NCBI GenBank assembly: GCA_963781785.1
Contig: CAWAHD010000005.1
Span: forward strand, 3,348,001 to 3,412,000
Direction of reading: 5' to 3'
DNA length: 64,000 bases
Source: CAWAHD01 sp963781785
Lineage (GTDB): Bacteria; Planctomycetota; Planctomycetia; Isosphaerales; Isosphaeraceae
Positions 1 to 8,978 of this stretch are shown here, piece after piece. A model generated the notes under the pieces. The model was not told the origin of the DNA. It worked only from the letters and a program-made list of their open reading frames with translations, and did no database searches. Each line of letters begins with the position of its first letter. Positions within the stretch are counted from its first letter, which is position 1. Made by a program: the position numbers and the translations under genes.

Positions 1-501
1 TGAGCTGAACGGCGGGCGCGGCACTGGCCGCCACAACAGGACCGGATCGGGCTCGCGTTTCTCGTCACTGGTGATCGTCGCCAGACGCCAGTCGTCGTGC
101 CCCGGACGCCAGACCGTCTCGATCGCCCGGTGATACTTCAAAACGTGAAACTCGGTGAGCAACCGGCAAACGCACTCGGCGAGGGCGAACGGGACCAGGC
201 TCGCCGCCAGGCACGAGAGCGCGATCTTTGCACCCGGGCGTCGCACCGTTCCAAGCACCATCCGCTCGACCTGGGCGGGAGCGAACCACAATCCCACGTT
301 GAGCACGAGCAGCCCGCCGATCAAGGCCACGATGCCGAAGCGATCGGCGGACGGGTCGGCGACCACGTGTGCCGATAGACAGAACACGCTCAGAATGGCA
401 GTCAAGGCCGCCAGGTCGCCCCGCCGGCGGATCCGGCCAACCAACACGGGCAAAGTGAGTCCAATCAGCCAGGGCAATCCCTGCCACGCCATTTGACCCA
501 T
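1..501 (-). CDS. Membrane protein N-terminus, SGNH/GDSL-hydrolase-linked type (runs off the left edge)
   Basis: The minus strand is open from an ATG at 501 to the window edge (167 codons, no stop). The ATG follows the Shine-Dalgarno-like GGAGA by a few bases; a second in-frame ATG lies at 492. Three or four hydrophobic stretches are visible at about residues 8-20, 28-48, 60-80 and 95-115. The visible part ends in EKREPDPVLLWRPVPRP. A D-P-x-L-L-W-R-P block of this kind is, from memory, common just before the catalytic domain of planctomycete SGNH/GDSL hydrolases anchored by N-terminal helices. The catalytic part is outside the window, so the function is inferred from that short block only. Confidence 0.55.
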   Translation of the reverse strand, partial: MGQMAWQGLPWLIGLTLPVLVGRIRRRGDLAALTAILSVFCLSAHVVADPSADRFGIVALIGGLLVLNVGLWFAPAQVERMVLGTVRRPGAKIALSCLAASLVPFALAECVCRLLTEFHVLKYHRAIETVWRPGHDDWRLATITSDEKREPDPVLLWRPVPRPPFSS

Positions 502-805
502 TCCGATTCTCCGTGCACCCGGCGACGAACAGCTCGCCCGCTGCGGTCGTCCGGCGAACCAGAGTGACCAGCTCGGCAAGGAATCGCGACGAAAGCGGGA
601 ATGTCCGTGCTTTCCTGGTTTTTCGATTCGCGCCTGCTGTGCCGATTGTTCTTTTCCGCGATGTTCTGTCAAGGCGAACGAACCGTTGTCCCAACCGCGC
701 GCAGGGCGCGCAACGACGACGAGATTCGTGAGTCCGCGCCGAATTGGCAGTTGGTTTCGTTTCGCATTCTCCACCTGCTCCACGCCCGCGCACACCATGG
801 AGCCC

Positions 806-848
806 GCTCCCCCATGCCGCGGCGAAGCCGCTTCGTCCAATTGGAACT
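806..848 (+). repeat. 43-bp dispersed repeat, copy 1 (partner at 1348-1390)
   Basis: The block begins GCTCCCCCAT and ends CCAATTGGAAC; its partner at 1348-1390 differs at two positions. It contains the near-palindrome CGAAGCCGCTTCG and then CCAATTGG, so it can fold into two small hairpins, as REP-type elements do. The two copies bracket the irregular repeat cluster. Confidence 0.6.
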
Positions 849-920
849 CGATCAATGACCCCGTCGCGCACACAACGAGTCTCAGCAAAAAACCACCTCG
901 TTGCCCAACCCCTTACGCAA

Positions 921-1250
921 GTTGGAGTTCCGATAGGGTTTGGAATAATCGGAAAAACGTAGGCTCATTTCCTAACCTTTGACACGAGTTGGAGTTCCGA
1001 TAGGGTTTGGAGTAATCGACATATCCGGACGAAAATCGGGCACCTTGCCGCATCTCTTTACAGGATTTGGCGTTGTGAATTCCGGCGGAATAATCGGAAC
1101 TCACGGGCGAAAATGGGGGTGTCGGCACATGTCCTTACCGGGTTTGGCCTTGTGAATGGGTTTGGAATAATCGGAACTCGACGGTGCCAGCGCACTGATG
1201 CTATATCTCGTTAGAGGACTTTGGGTTGCGGAAGGGTTTGGAATGATCGG
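921..1250 (+). repeat. Cluster of four degenerate direct repeats (GGGTTTGGAATAATCGG core)
   Basis: Copies sit at about 921-952, 988-1018, 1158-1174 and 1234-1250. The first two share a longer 5' part beginning GTTGGAGTTCCGATAGGG; the last two keep only the core. Spacing is irregular (about 66, 170 and 76 bp) and the flanks also share short words such as TTGTGAAT. Irregular spacing and decay argue against a CRISPR array. They may be binding sites or remnants of a dispersed element. Confidence 0.6.
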
Positions 1251-1347
1251 CACGGGGCATCGAACCCGCGAATCCGACGAATCGCATTCAATTGGGATGA
1301 TCATGTCGGTCAATCGATCGAGAATAAACGGAGAATCGATCAGGCTT

Positions 1348-1390
1348 GCTCCCCCATTCCGTGGCGAAGCCGCTTCGTCCAATTGGAACG
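1348..1390 (+). repeat. 43-bp dispersed repeat, copy 2 (partner at 806-848)
   Basis: Second copy of the GC-rich block with the central CGAAGCCGCTTCG palindrome and terminal CCAATTGGAAC. It has two mismatches to copy 1, both in the first half. It lies about 380 bp upstream of the transposase start. Confidence 0.6.
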
Positions 1391-1768
1391 TCGACGTAAG
1401 TTGGTCTTGGGGCGGGAGGAATTGACGGTTGCAACGGAATATGCGGTTTTACCGCCTGGTGTCATTCATGCCGGCCGCCGACGGGCACCGCTGTGTGAAG
1501 CCGGTCGCCGCGCCCGCGATAGAGGGGTGCGTCAGAGACCAGCCGCAGCAGAGCTTTGACCAGGTCTGCGCGGCATTCCTATCCCACTCCGGGACGATGC
1601 AGGTGATCCCTCAAGAGCTGATCGGCAATCTCGCCCGCATCGGTAAACCGCTGCGCGTGCATCAATGTTGTCCTCCCAACCAAAATGCTTGCTGCGTAAT
1701 TGGGAGAATTGACCGGAGCAATCGACGTCTCCTCCCAGCCGCGGCAATGCCGCAGAGGCGAGGAGCAA

Positions 1769-3509
1769 ATGTGGAACGAGTGGAATCGGTGGTGGAGTGG
1801 TCGAGGCGCGCCTGGCGAACGGCCGCCTGAAGAATTGGTCCTGCCCACATCCGATTTAAAGAATGATCCGGCGGCGGAAAGTGAACCGGACGCGGTCGAT
1901 TCCCAGATTGACCTCATCACATTTCCGGACGCGATCGACACGAAATCGGAGAATGCGGACGCCTGCATTGCGGAGACGGTCCATCCTGATGAACGTACAC
2001 CCGAGCCGCCGGGCCTGCCCGATCGTGGGGATGAGACCGCTCCGGAGTTTGGAGACGCCCCGCAGTCGCCTGCCCGGGACGACCTCGGTGTGGAGGCGGA
2101 CGAGCCCTCCGGGGTTCCGACCAACGAATTCGACAGCCCGCCGGCCCAGTTCGACCCGGTCGCTGAGCTCAGGCGGCAAGGGCTCGGGCTGCCGACCGGC
2201 AAAAGACGCACGCAACGCGGCCGGCGGCTGGCTCGACCCGAGGAGGTGAAGCCGGCGGCGTACAATCCCCAGCAGCGACTCATGATTCTCGACTGCTGGC
2301 AGCGCAGCGGCTTGCCCGCCAAGGATTTCGCAACATTGGTGGGCGTCTCCAAGCATACGCTCTATGCCTGGAAACAGCGGTTCACCCAACAGGGACCGGC
2401 CGGCTTGCTCGAACAGCCTCGAGGCGCCCGCGAAGGAAGCCGCTTGCCCGACCTGACCAAACGCACCATCCTCTTGCTCAAGCAGGCGCATCCCGACTGG
2501 GGATGCGAGCGCATCAGCCAGATGCTGGTGCGCGGCCCGGCACTGCCGGCCAGCCCGCCAGCGGTCGCCCGTGTGCTTCATGAGGCGGGCTACCAGTTGC
2601 AGGAAACCCCCACACGACCTCATCCCGACAAGGTCCGCTTCTTCGAGCGGGCCAGGCCCAGCCAGCTCTGGCAAACCGACCTGTTCACCTTCGTGCTCAA
2701 GCGGCAGAACCGGCGGGTCTACCTGGTTGCCTTCCTCGACGACCACAGTCGGTTCATCGTCAGCTTCGGTCTGCACGCCAGCCAGTCGACGGCCCTGGTG
2801 CTGGAGGTTCTCCGTGCGGGCATCGCGGCCTACGGAGTCCCCGAGGAAATCCTCACCGACAATGGCGCTCAGTACGTGATCTGGCGGGGCGAGAGCGCTT
2901 TCCAGAAGGAGCTCAAAGGGCGCGGCATCCGCCAGATCGTGGCCGCGCCGCGCCATCCTCAGACCTTGGGCAAGATCGAGCGGTTCTGGGGAACGCTCTG
3001 GCGCGAGTGCGTGGAGACGGCTGTGTTCCTCGATCTGGCCGACGCCCGCGCGGATCGGCCACTTCATCGACTGGTATAACTTCCAGCGCACCCACAGCGG
3101 GATCGACGGCCTGGTGCCGGCGGACCGGTTTTTCGGGGCGGCTCCCGAGGTCCTGCTGGCCCTCAAAGATCGGGTCGCCGCCAACGCACTGGAGCTGGCT
3201 CGCAACGGCTTGCCCAAGCCCCCGTTCTACGTGACAGGCCAACTGGGCGGCAAGAATTTCAGCCTGCATGCCGAAGGCGAGCGCGTGTTCCTGACGCGCG
3301 AAGGGGGCGTTCGGCAAGAAGTGGATCTGGTGCCGCCAGCCGCTTTCGCGGACTCAGCCGCGATGCCCAAGGCCATCTGCCCAGATGGCTCTCCGGCCGC
3401 CGGACTGCTCGGCGATGTGCCGGCACAGACGCACGAAGAGCTGCCGCCGCAAGGGCCCCCGCTGGCGACGCCGGACGAGACAGCGAACGAGGAAGGAGGC
3501 AAGCCATGA
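1769..3509 (+). CDS. Integrase-core (rve) DDE transposase with N-terminal helix-turn-helix, one internal frameshift
   Basis: Starts at an ATG preceded by GAGGAG nine bases upstream. The N-terminal ~150 residues are acidic and Pro/Glu-rich. A helix-turn-helix follows (around DFATLVGVSKHTLYAWKQRF). The retroviral-integrase-type catalytic core shows all three acids: D in LWQTDLFTF, D in ILTDNGAQY and E in GKIERFWGTLW. At about 3046-3056 the frame changes; the downstream frame resumes with IGHFIDWYNFQRTHSGIDG, the expected end of this fold, and continues to the stop at 3509. The site, GCGCGGATCG, fits loss of one CG unit or gain of one base, so this is either a pseudogene or a sequence error. The stop overlaps the next start (ATGA). 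Confidence 0.75.
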
Positions 3510-4204
3510 CGGCGAACCCTGCCTCGGCCCGGCCGCACGGCCCGGCGCCTCGACAAAAGGAAGCCGCGGCGCAGCGATCGCGCGGAACCTACCGGCGGCA
3601 ACTGACGGCGGATTGTCCCCAAGCCCCGCACATCGGCCCTGAGGCCAGACGCGCCGCGGCTCTGGTCCTCGAAGTGCTGGCCGGAGTGCGGACTCCCGCT
3701 GGTGCCGCGACGGCGCTGGGAATCCGGTTGCCGCGCTACTATCTCCTGGAGCAGCGAGCCATTCGAGGGCTGATCTGGGCGTGTGAGCCCCGTCCGGTTG
3801 GGCGCACCGTCTCGACCGACCGGCGGCTGGCTCGCCTGGAGCGCGAGCTGTCTGTCAGTCGGCGTGAGCTAGCTCGCCATCAGGCGCTAGCCCGAACCAC
3901 TCAACGCGCGTTGGGGCTGGCGCCGGCGGCCAGCAAAACGCAGGAAGCGTCAAGCGGAACCAAACGGCGGCGGCGGAAACCGTGCGTGCGAGCACTCCGC
4001 GCCGCGCGGTTGCTGCAAACCGCGGATTCACCTGGCAAGGAAGGGCCGGCTGCGGTACAAGGACCCGTTGGGAAACCCCCTGCGGCGGGGCCCGCTGGCG
4101 ATGGGAATCGACCAGCGGCGTTGGAGACGATCCGCTCCGAAGCGCAGGGCGATCACGGAGGGTCTATCCATGCCGGCCGGCCGAAAGCCATTGAGCATCG
4201 CTGA
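3506..4204 (+). CDS. Transposon accessory protein, unknown function
   Basis: Starts inside the transposase stop (ATGA overlap), so it is translationally coupled. About the first 130 residues look like real coding sequence: an Ala/Arg-rich helical protein with a possible HTH around TPAGAATALGIRLPRYYLLEQ, then a coiled-coil-prone segment RLARLERELSVSRRELARHQ. After a basic KRRRRK stretch near 3970 the composition degrades. From about 4028 a different frame (IHLARKGRLRYKDPLGNPL) looks more protein-like, which suggests a further small frameshift and a C-terminus different from the open frame. I do not recognise the family; the role is inferred from position only. Confidence 0.5.
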   Translation: MTANPASARPHGPAPRQKEAAAQRSRGTYRRQLTADCPQAPHIGPEARRAAALVLEVLAGVRTPAGAATALGIRLPRYYLLEQRAIRGLIWACEPRPVGRTVSTDRRLARLERELSVSRRELARHQALARTTQRALGLAPAASKTQEASSGTKRRRRKPCVRALRAARLLQTADSPGKEGPAAVQGPVGKPPAAGPAGDGNRPAALETIRSEAQGDHGGSIHAGRPKAIEHR

Positions 4205-4572
4205 CCAAGTCGACCGTCTGGCAGGATCACCCGTAGCCAAGGCCCGGCTGCGGGTGATCCTGGCCAATCTCGCGGGGGAGATCAACATCGCCGACGCGTG
4301 CGCCGATCTGGGAATCGAGGAGTCTTGGTTCTTCGATCTCAAGCACGAGAGCCTGGAGGCGCTGGGTGAAAACCCTGGAACCGGGATCACCTGGCCGGCG
4401 TCCCTCGGCGGAGAAAACGCCCGAGCAACAACAGATCGCGAATCTGGAACAAAAAGTTGAGCGGTTGGAGCTGGAGCTGAAAGGGGCCCAGTTACGGGCG
4501 GAGCTGGCGCGCCAAGGTCTGTCTCGGCCCAAGCCGCAGCTCAAGCAAGCCGCAAAAAAAGCGAGTCGGTGA
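4170..4572 (+). CDS. Transposon accessory HTH/coiled-coil protein, one frameshift
   Basis: ATG at 4170 with GGAGGG upstream. The first ~65 residues form a compact helical region with an HTH-like segment INIADACADLGIEESWFFDL. At about 4360-4366 the sense frame shifts by one and continues as a Lys/Glu-rich coiled coil containing EQQQIANLEQKVERLELEL, ending at 4572. An HTH followed by a coiled coil is the usual build of small orfA-like DNA-binding subunits of integrase-core transposons. It overlaps the end of the preceding gene. The shift could be mutational, a sequencing indel or, less likely, programmed; no clear slippery heptamer is present. Confidence 0.5.
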
Positions 4573-4862
4573 GGGATCAAGTTGAAGATGCAGGCAGCGT
4601 CCCTCACCGAGACCATGAGACCAGGAAAGCCTCCACGAATTCCGATCTGTTCCGGGACGCCGTAGCCGGAGACGCTCGGGACGACACCGACTTCGAGTTC
4701 GAACTTGAGAGCCAAACTGCGGCGGTCGTGGTCGACGAGACCAGCGATCCGGCACGTCGTCACGACCGCAGCATCGCGAGCGCGTGGGTCGGCAACGATG
4801 GTGCCGCGCTCTTGTCGATCGCGACCGCCATGCCGGGCTGGACGATGACCACCGCGGGAGAC

Positions 4863-6146
4863 CCCCTTGGCCATTCAGCCGGCACGCCGCCGTGTGCCGC
4901 GTGGTGAGGCGCGGGCCGGTCAGGCGGCGGTCGAGGCACGTCGCCGAGACTCGCTGCCACTGGATGATCGCGCCAGTCAGGCCGAACGTGTGCCAACGCC
5001 CGACAATCGCGAGCGACGGCGCCGCGGTTGGGATCGCCAATCATGGCGCCGATGGAGCGAGCGCGATCTGCGAAAACGGTCGGTTGCGTTTCGCCGTTAC
5101 GCGCGTGGCCACGGCTGGTCGACGGAGGAGACGGCCGGTGCTCTTGGTCTCTCACCGCGCACCATGTGGAATTGGGATCGAGGTTCGGGCGCAGATCGGC
5201 TGGCGCCGCGTCCGCGGGGGCGGCCGCCGCAGATCGCCCCGGTCGAGCGCCAAGCCGAGGTCACCGGCTTTTTGGAACTGCACGGCCCGAGCATCAGCCT
5301 ATCGAGTCTCCAGGCCGAGTATCCCGATGTCGCGCGCGCCGAACTGGCTGAGCTCAAAGCGGAATATCGTGCCGAGTGGCTCCAAGAGCATGTCGAGGAA
5401 CGGTGTCGGCTGGAGTGGCTCTGCGGAGGCAGCGCGTGGGCGATGGATTTCACTCATCCCCTCTACCTGATCGACGGCGTCTTGCCTGCGATCCTGAACG
5501 TGCGCGACCTGGCGAGTCGACAGCAGTTGCTCTGGCTGGCGGTGGCGCGTGAGGACGCGGCGACCGTGGTGGAAGCACTGGCCGATTTGTTTGAGGAGCA
5601 CGGTGCGCCGCTGGTCATGAAATGTGACAACGGTCCGGCGTTCCGCGCCGACCTGACGAAGCGCTTCTTGCTCGGCCGGGAGGTTTTCACTTTGTACTCG
5701 CCGCCGTACTGTGCCCAGTACAATGGCGGCTGTGAGCGTGCCAACCGCACGCTCAAGGAGTTGACCGCGCACGTTGCCGATCAAGCGGATCGCCGCGACT
5801 TCTGGACGAGCGACGATCTCCTGACCGCGCGTCTTCGCGCCAACCGACTGAGTCGGCCATGGGGACCGACGGGACTGACTCCGGAAGAAACCTGGGCGGT
5901 GCGCGCCGTTTTGTCACTGGACAGACGCAAAAACATGTGGCAACATTTAAGGAGCGAGATCGCGACTGTCCTGGAACAGCGCATGATCGACCCAGCAGCC
6001 GCGCTCTCGCATTACCCCCAAGCCGAGATCGAGCGGATCGCGGCGCAACCCGTCCTCGAACAGCTCGGTCTCCTTCACGTCACGAGGAGACGAATTACTC
6101 CGGCATTTTGACGCCCAATCGCTGCACGATTAATGGTGGGGGCACA
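4863..6146 (+). mobile_element. 1.28-kb transposase unit, copy 1 (near-identical copy at 7697-8978)
   Basis: From CCCCTTGGCCATTCAGCC to GGTGGGGGCACA this stretch matches 7697-8978 almost base for base; the flanks on both sides differ. The right end, read inward, begins TGTGCCCCCACC, a TGT-type terminus. No matching inverted end is visible on the left, so both copies may be left-truncated or the true left end is internal. Each copy is followed directly by the C-terminal part of a different toxin-like gene. Confidence 0.7.
4867..6111 (+). CDS. Integrase-core (rve) DDE transposase
   Basis: 414 codons, complete core. An N-terminal HTH (around GWSTEETAGALGLSPRTMWNW) is followed by the catalytic domain with D in WAMDFTHPLYL, D in MKCDNGPAF and E in GGCERANRTLKEL. 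The C-terminal part carries the conserved TGLTPEETW. The first codon here is TTG, which is weak. The 3506-4572 accessory genes or lost upstream sequence may once have supplied a longer N-terminus. This is the intact member of a pair; the copy at 7701-8943 has single-base deletions. Family assignment beyond rve/DDE (IS3/IS481-like fold) is not attempted. Confidence 0.8.
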   Translation: MAIQPARRRVPRGEARAGQAAVEARRRDSLPLDDRASQAERVPTPDNRERRRRGWDRQSWRRWSERDLRKRSVAFRRYARGHGWSTEETAGALGLSPRTMWNWDRGSGADRLAPRPRGRPPQIAPVERQAEVTGFLELHGPSISLSSLQAEYPDVARAELAELKAEYRAEWLQEHVEERCRLEWLCGGSAWAMDFTHPLYLIDGVLPAILNVRDLASRQQLLWLAVAREDAATVVEALADLFEEHGAPLVMKCDNGPAFRADLTKRFLLGREVFTLYSPPYCAQYNGGCERANRTLKELTAHVADQADRRDFWTSDDLLTARLRANRLSRPWGPTGLTPEETWAVRAVLSLDRRKNMWQHLRSEIATVLEQRMIDPAAALSHYPQAEIERIAAQPVLEQLGLLHVTRRRITPAF

Positions 6147-6678
6147 GGAGTCCGAACTGTTCTCTGTGGAGGCTGCCGCGCCTGCACGGGAGGCGGGAAC
6201 AGCGATTGCAGGAGCGCGGGCCGGTTCTGCGGGCGGCGCGGTTGCTCCAAAAGGACTGGCCACTACAATCGGCGGCGAACCAATCAATCCAGCAGACTTG
6301 GCAAGGATGAAGGCAGCCTTCGAGAAAAACGGCGGATCAATTCTTCAGAACGCGGACATTGATGCGTACTTGGCTTGGCGAGGAAAGCAAATGGGTGCCA
6401 CCAACATCGGCGGCGTTACCCACAATGCCAAAGAGGTTCTCTTACCAACCAACGCTACCCGCACGGCAGTGTTTGAGGAGTTCATTCACACGGCGCAATT
6501 CAGAACTGGAAAGTTCAATCAGCTAATCGAACAATTCGGCAATGCTGAGGCCGAGCGGTTGCTAGAAATTGAAGCGGCCGAGAGGCTCATTCAAAACCAG
6601 AAAGCTTGGGGGCTTCCACAGAATGAAATCGATGCAGTAGTGAAGCGGCTGGCACAACTCCGGAACCAAGGGGGCTAG
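6133..6678 (+). CDS. Orphan C-terminal polymorphic-toxin domain, zincin-like (EEFIH motif)
   Basis: 181 codons starting at an ATG that lies within the last 14 bases of transposase unit 1. The first ~40 residues are Ala/Gly-rich linker, as seen before a toxin tail. The domain follows, with FEEFIHTAQFRTG at about residues 114-126 and a Glu-rich helix EAERLLEIEAAERLI behind it. An E-E-x-x-H site with downstream acidic helix resembles the zincin-like metallopeptidase toxin families known at the ends of Rhs/polymorphic toxins; exact family not certain. There is no Rhs body or secretion domain upstream, only transposase, so this is a displaced toxin tail. A small gene starts six bases after its stop. 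Confidence 0.6.
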   Translation: MVGAQESELFSVEAAAPAREAGTAIAGARAGSAGGAVAPKGLATTIGGEPINPADLARMKAAFEKNGGSILQNADIDAYLAWRGKQMGATNIGGVTHNAKEVLLPTNATRTAVFEEFIHTAQFRTGKFNQLIEQFGNAEAERLLEIEAAERLIQNQKAWGLPQNEIDAVVKRLAQLRNQGG

Positions 6679-6684
6679 TAACGC

Positions 6685-7020
6685 ATGAGTTTTCGTTTCC
6701 GTGTTAGCAAGGTGTGGCAGCACCCGCAGAAACGGATCTGCCATGTAACTGGTCTGCTTGAGCAGGGGGTTGTCCTTCCCCCTGTTACGGCCAAGGTTCT
6801 TGAACATCCTGGCATGACAGTTCAAATTGACTCGCAAGCGCTTGGCGGTATGTTACCAGGTGGTCAATTGACGTTTGCTATCAGCGAGGCAACTGTGGAA
6901 CCGTACGCCCTTGAGGGATGCGTACTTTGCGATGACGGGACGCCTGGGGCCGAGCAAGATTTCAGATCCAATTTTGAGCAGGAAGACGGCGCCAACCCAA
7001 CTTCCGTAGGAAGGAATTAG
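6685..7020 (+). CDS. Candidate immunity protein for the adjacent toxin tail
   Basis: 111 codons, ATG six bases after the toxin-tail stop. No signal peptide or membrane segment, so cytoplasmic. The N-terminal ~90 residues look like a small beta-barrel (alternating hydrophobics in RICHVTGLLEQGVVLPPVTAKVL and around MLPGGQLTFAISEATVEPYAL), and the tail is acidic and disordered. I recognise no named family. Size, position and lack of other function match immunity genes encoded directly downstream of polymorphic toxins. Base composition is lower in GC than the surrounding transposases, as often seen for toxin cassettes. Confidence 0.55.
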   Translation: MSFRFRVSKVWQHPQKRICHVTGLLEQGVVLPPVTAKVLEHPGMTVQIDSQALGGMLPGGQLTFAISEATVEPYALEGCVLCDDGTPGAEQDFRSNFEQEDGANPTSVGRN

Positions 7021-7201
7021 GAGATAGGTCTGCCACTTTGCGCAGTCTGTGCAGGCTCTTGAGCTGATCCTTAACCTGGGAGCCCTGGATAAAAATGATA
7101 ACCGAATCCAGCCTGGCCGGCGACGCTGGTTCCGAAATAGTGACTAATCCGCATGTAGCTCATCTTGATTTTCAGCGGATAAGCTGGCATCTGTAGTGAC
7201 C

Positions 7202-7690
7202 ATGTACATCCGCAAGACCGTCCGTCGATACAAAGATAAAACCTATGTGAATTTCCTTTTGGTCGAGTCCATCCTGACCGAGAAGGGACCTCGACAAAAG
7301 GTGGTGTGTTCACTCGGTGATCTCTCGCCAAGACCGCCAGAGCAGTGGCTCGCCTTGGCCCGCAAGCTCCACCAGAGCACCAGAGCACCAGAGCACCAGA
7401 GCACCAGAGCACCAGAGCACCAAGAGCACCAAGAGCACCAAGAGCACCAAGAGCACCAAGAGCACCAAGAGCACCAAGAGCAGAAAGGACAGGCACTGCG
7501 ACGCCGGCATGCCCGGGTGAACGGGTCCAGGTGGACCACCGCAACCTGTTCATGGCAAAACGTTTCGGATCGCTGGGCGTCAACAGCGTTCGGGCGGTCG
7601 CGCGTGATTTCGAGGCGGGGCGCGCATGCAGGAGATTGGCGGCGCGGCGGGCCGGATGCACTTGCGCAACGCCTGTCCTTTTTTCCTCGC
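7202..7690 (+). pseudogene. IS1634-like transposase remnant interrupted by a microsatellite
   Basis: The ATG at 7202 opens about 58 residues beginning MYIRKTVRRYKDKTYVNF, with KGPRQKVVCSLGDLSPRP further on. This is the typical start of an IS1634/IS4-type transposase. The frame then enters a simple-sequence array (7370-7480) and afterwards only scraps in shifting frames can be read (for example GERVQVDHRNLFMAKRFG near 7510-7565). The gene ends where transposase unit 2 begins at 7697. The catalytic domain is gone, so this is a dead 5' fragment. Confidence 0.6.
7370..7480 (+). repeat. Two-phase microsatellite: six 8-mers then seven 9-mers
   Basis: Six perfect copies of CACCAGAG (7370-7417) are followed without a gap by seven perfect copies of CACCAAGAG (7418-7480). 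The second unit is the first with one added A. The 9-mer keeps reading frame (Glu-His-Gln repeats) while the 8-mer rotates it. It arose inside the IS1634-like reading frame. Confidence 0.9.
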
Positions 7691-7696
7691 GGTCGA

Positions 7697-8978
7697 CCCC
7701 TTGGCCATTCAGCCGGCACGCCGCCGTGTGCGAGTGGTGAGGCGCGGGCCGGTCAGGCGGCGGTCGAGGCACGTCGCCGAGACTCGCTGCCACTGGACGA
7801 TCGCGCCGGTCAGGCCGAACGTGTGCCAACGCCCGACAACCGTGAGGTACCGCGCCGCGGTTGGGATCGCCAATCCAAGCGCCGATGGAGCGAGCGCGAT
7901 CTGCGAAAACGGTCGGTTGCGTTTCGCCGTTACGCGCGTGGCCACGGCTGGTCGACGGAGGAGACGGCCCAAGCTCTTGGTCTCTCACCGCGCACCATGT
8001 GGAATTGGGATCGAGGTTGGGCGCAGATCGGCTGGCGCCGCGCCCACGGGGGCGGCCGCCGCAGATCGCCCCGGTCGAGCGCCAAGCCGAGGTCACCGGC
8101 TTTTTGGAACTGCACGGCCCGAGCATCAGCCTATCGAGTCTCCAGGCCGAGTATCCCGATGTCGCGCGCGCCGAACTGGCTGAGCTCAAAGCGGAATATC
8201 GTGCCGAGTGGCTCCAAGAGCATGTCGAGGAACGGTGTCGGCTGGAGTGGCTCTGCGGAGGCAGCGTGTGGGCGATGGATTTCACTCATCCGCCCTACCT
8301 GATCGACGGCATCTTCCCTGCGATCCTGAACGTGCGCGACCTGGCAAGTCGACAGCAGTTGCTCTGGCTGGCGGTGGCGCGCGAGGACGCGGCGACCGTG
8401 GTGGAAGCGCTGGCCGATTTGTTTGAGGAGCACGGTGCGCCGCTGGTCATGAAATGTGACAACGGTCCGGCGTTCCGCGCCCATCTGACGAAGCGATTCT
8501 TGCTCGGCCGAGAGGTTTTCACTTTGTACTCGCCGCCGTACTGTGCCCAGTACAATGGCGGCTGTGAGCGTGCCAACCGCACGCTCAAGGAGTTGACCGC
8601 GCACGTTGCCGATCAAGCGGGTCGCCGCGACTTCTGGACGAGCGACGATCTCCTGACCGCGCGTCTTCGCGCCAACCGACTGAGTCGGCCATGGGGATCG
8701 ACGGGACTGACTCCGGAAGAAACCTGGGCGGTGCGCGCCGTTTTGTCACTGGACAGACGCAAAAACATGTGGCAACATTTAAGGAGCGAGATCGCGACTG
8801 TCCTGGAACAGCGCATGATCGACCCAGCAGCCGCGCTCTCGCATTACCCCCAAGCCGAGATCGAGCGGATCGCGGCGCAACCCGTCCTCGAGCAGCTCGG
8901 TCTCCTTCATGTCACGAGGAGACGAATTACTCCGGCATTTTGACGCCCAATCGCTGCACGAATAATGGTGGGGGCACA
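7697..8978 (+). mobile_element. 1.28-kb transposase unit, copy 2 (near-identical copy at 4863-6146)
   Basis: Matches copy 1 from CCCCTTGGCCATTCAGCC to the shared right end GGTGGGGGCACA with scattered substitutions and two net one-base deletions. The left junction is with the IS1634-like remnant; the right junction is with a second, unrelated toxin tail. Identity is high enough to suggest recent duplication. Confidence 0.7.
7701..8943 (+). pseudogene. DDE transposase copy 2, frameshifted
   Basis: Same protein as 4867-6111, including the triad context (WAMDFTHPPYL, MKCDNGPAF, GGCERANRTLKEL). Two single-base losses relative to copy 1, near 7735 and near 8018 (GGTTCGGGCG to GGTTGGGCG), put the N-terminal HTH region in a different frame from the catalytic part. 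The frame from 7861 reads the intact catalytic domain to the stop at 8943. Whether the deletions are real or sequence errors cannot be told from the sequence. Confidence 0.65.

Larger units (their letters stand above)
502..1768. other. Gene-poor leader of the accessory island
   Basis: About 1.27 kb without a convincing gene lies between the left-edge membrane protein and the first transposase. Reading frames here are short or low-complexity. What is visible is repeat debris: four degenerate copies around a GGGTTTGGAATAATCGG core (921-1250) and two copies of a 43-bp GC-rich block (806-848 and 1348-1390). The region looks like eroded mobile-element flank. Confidence 0.5.

Noticed and set aside
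65..871. 268-codon open frame on the minus strand
   Set aside because: It is Arg/Gly-rich with no family features and lies in a different frame from the real membrane protein (501 to the left edge), which has hydrophobic helices and a ribosome site.
921..1250. CRISPR-like repeat cluster
   Set aside because: Repeats are degenerate, of unequal length and unequally spaced, and no cas genes are present.
4360..4372. Programmed translational frameshift in the accessory HTH gene
   Set aside because: No A/T-rich slippery heptamer or downstream stem-loop is evident (local sequence GGTGAAAACC), and simple indels are common throughout the window.
7370..7480. CRISPR or tandem protein domain
   Set aside because: The units are 8-9 bp with no spacers; a microsatellite.
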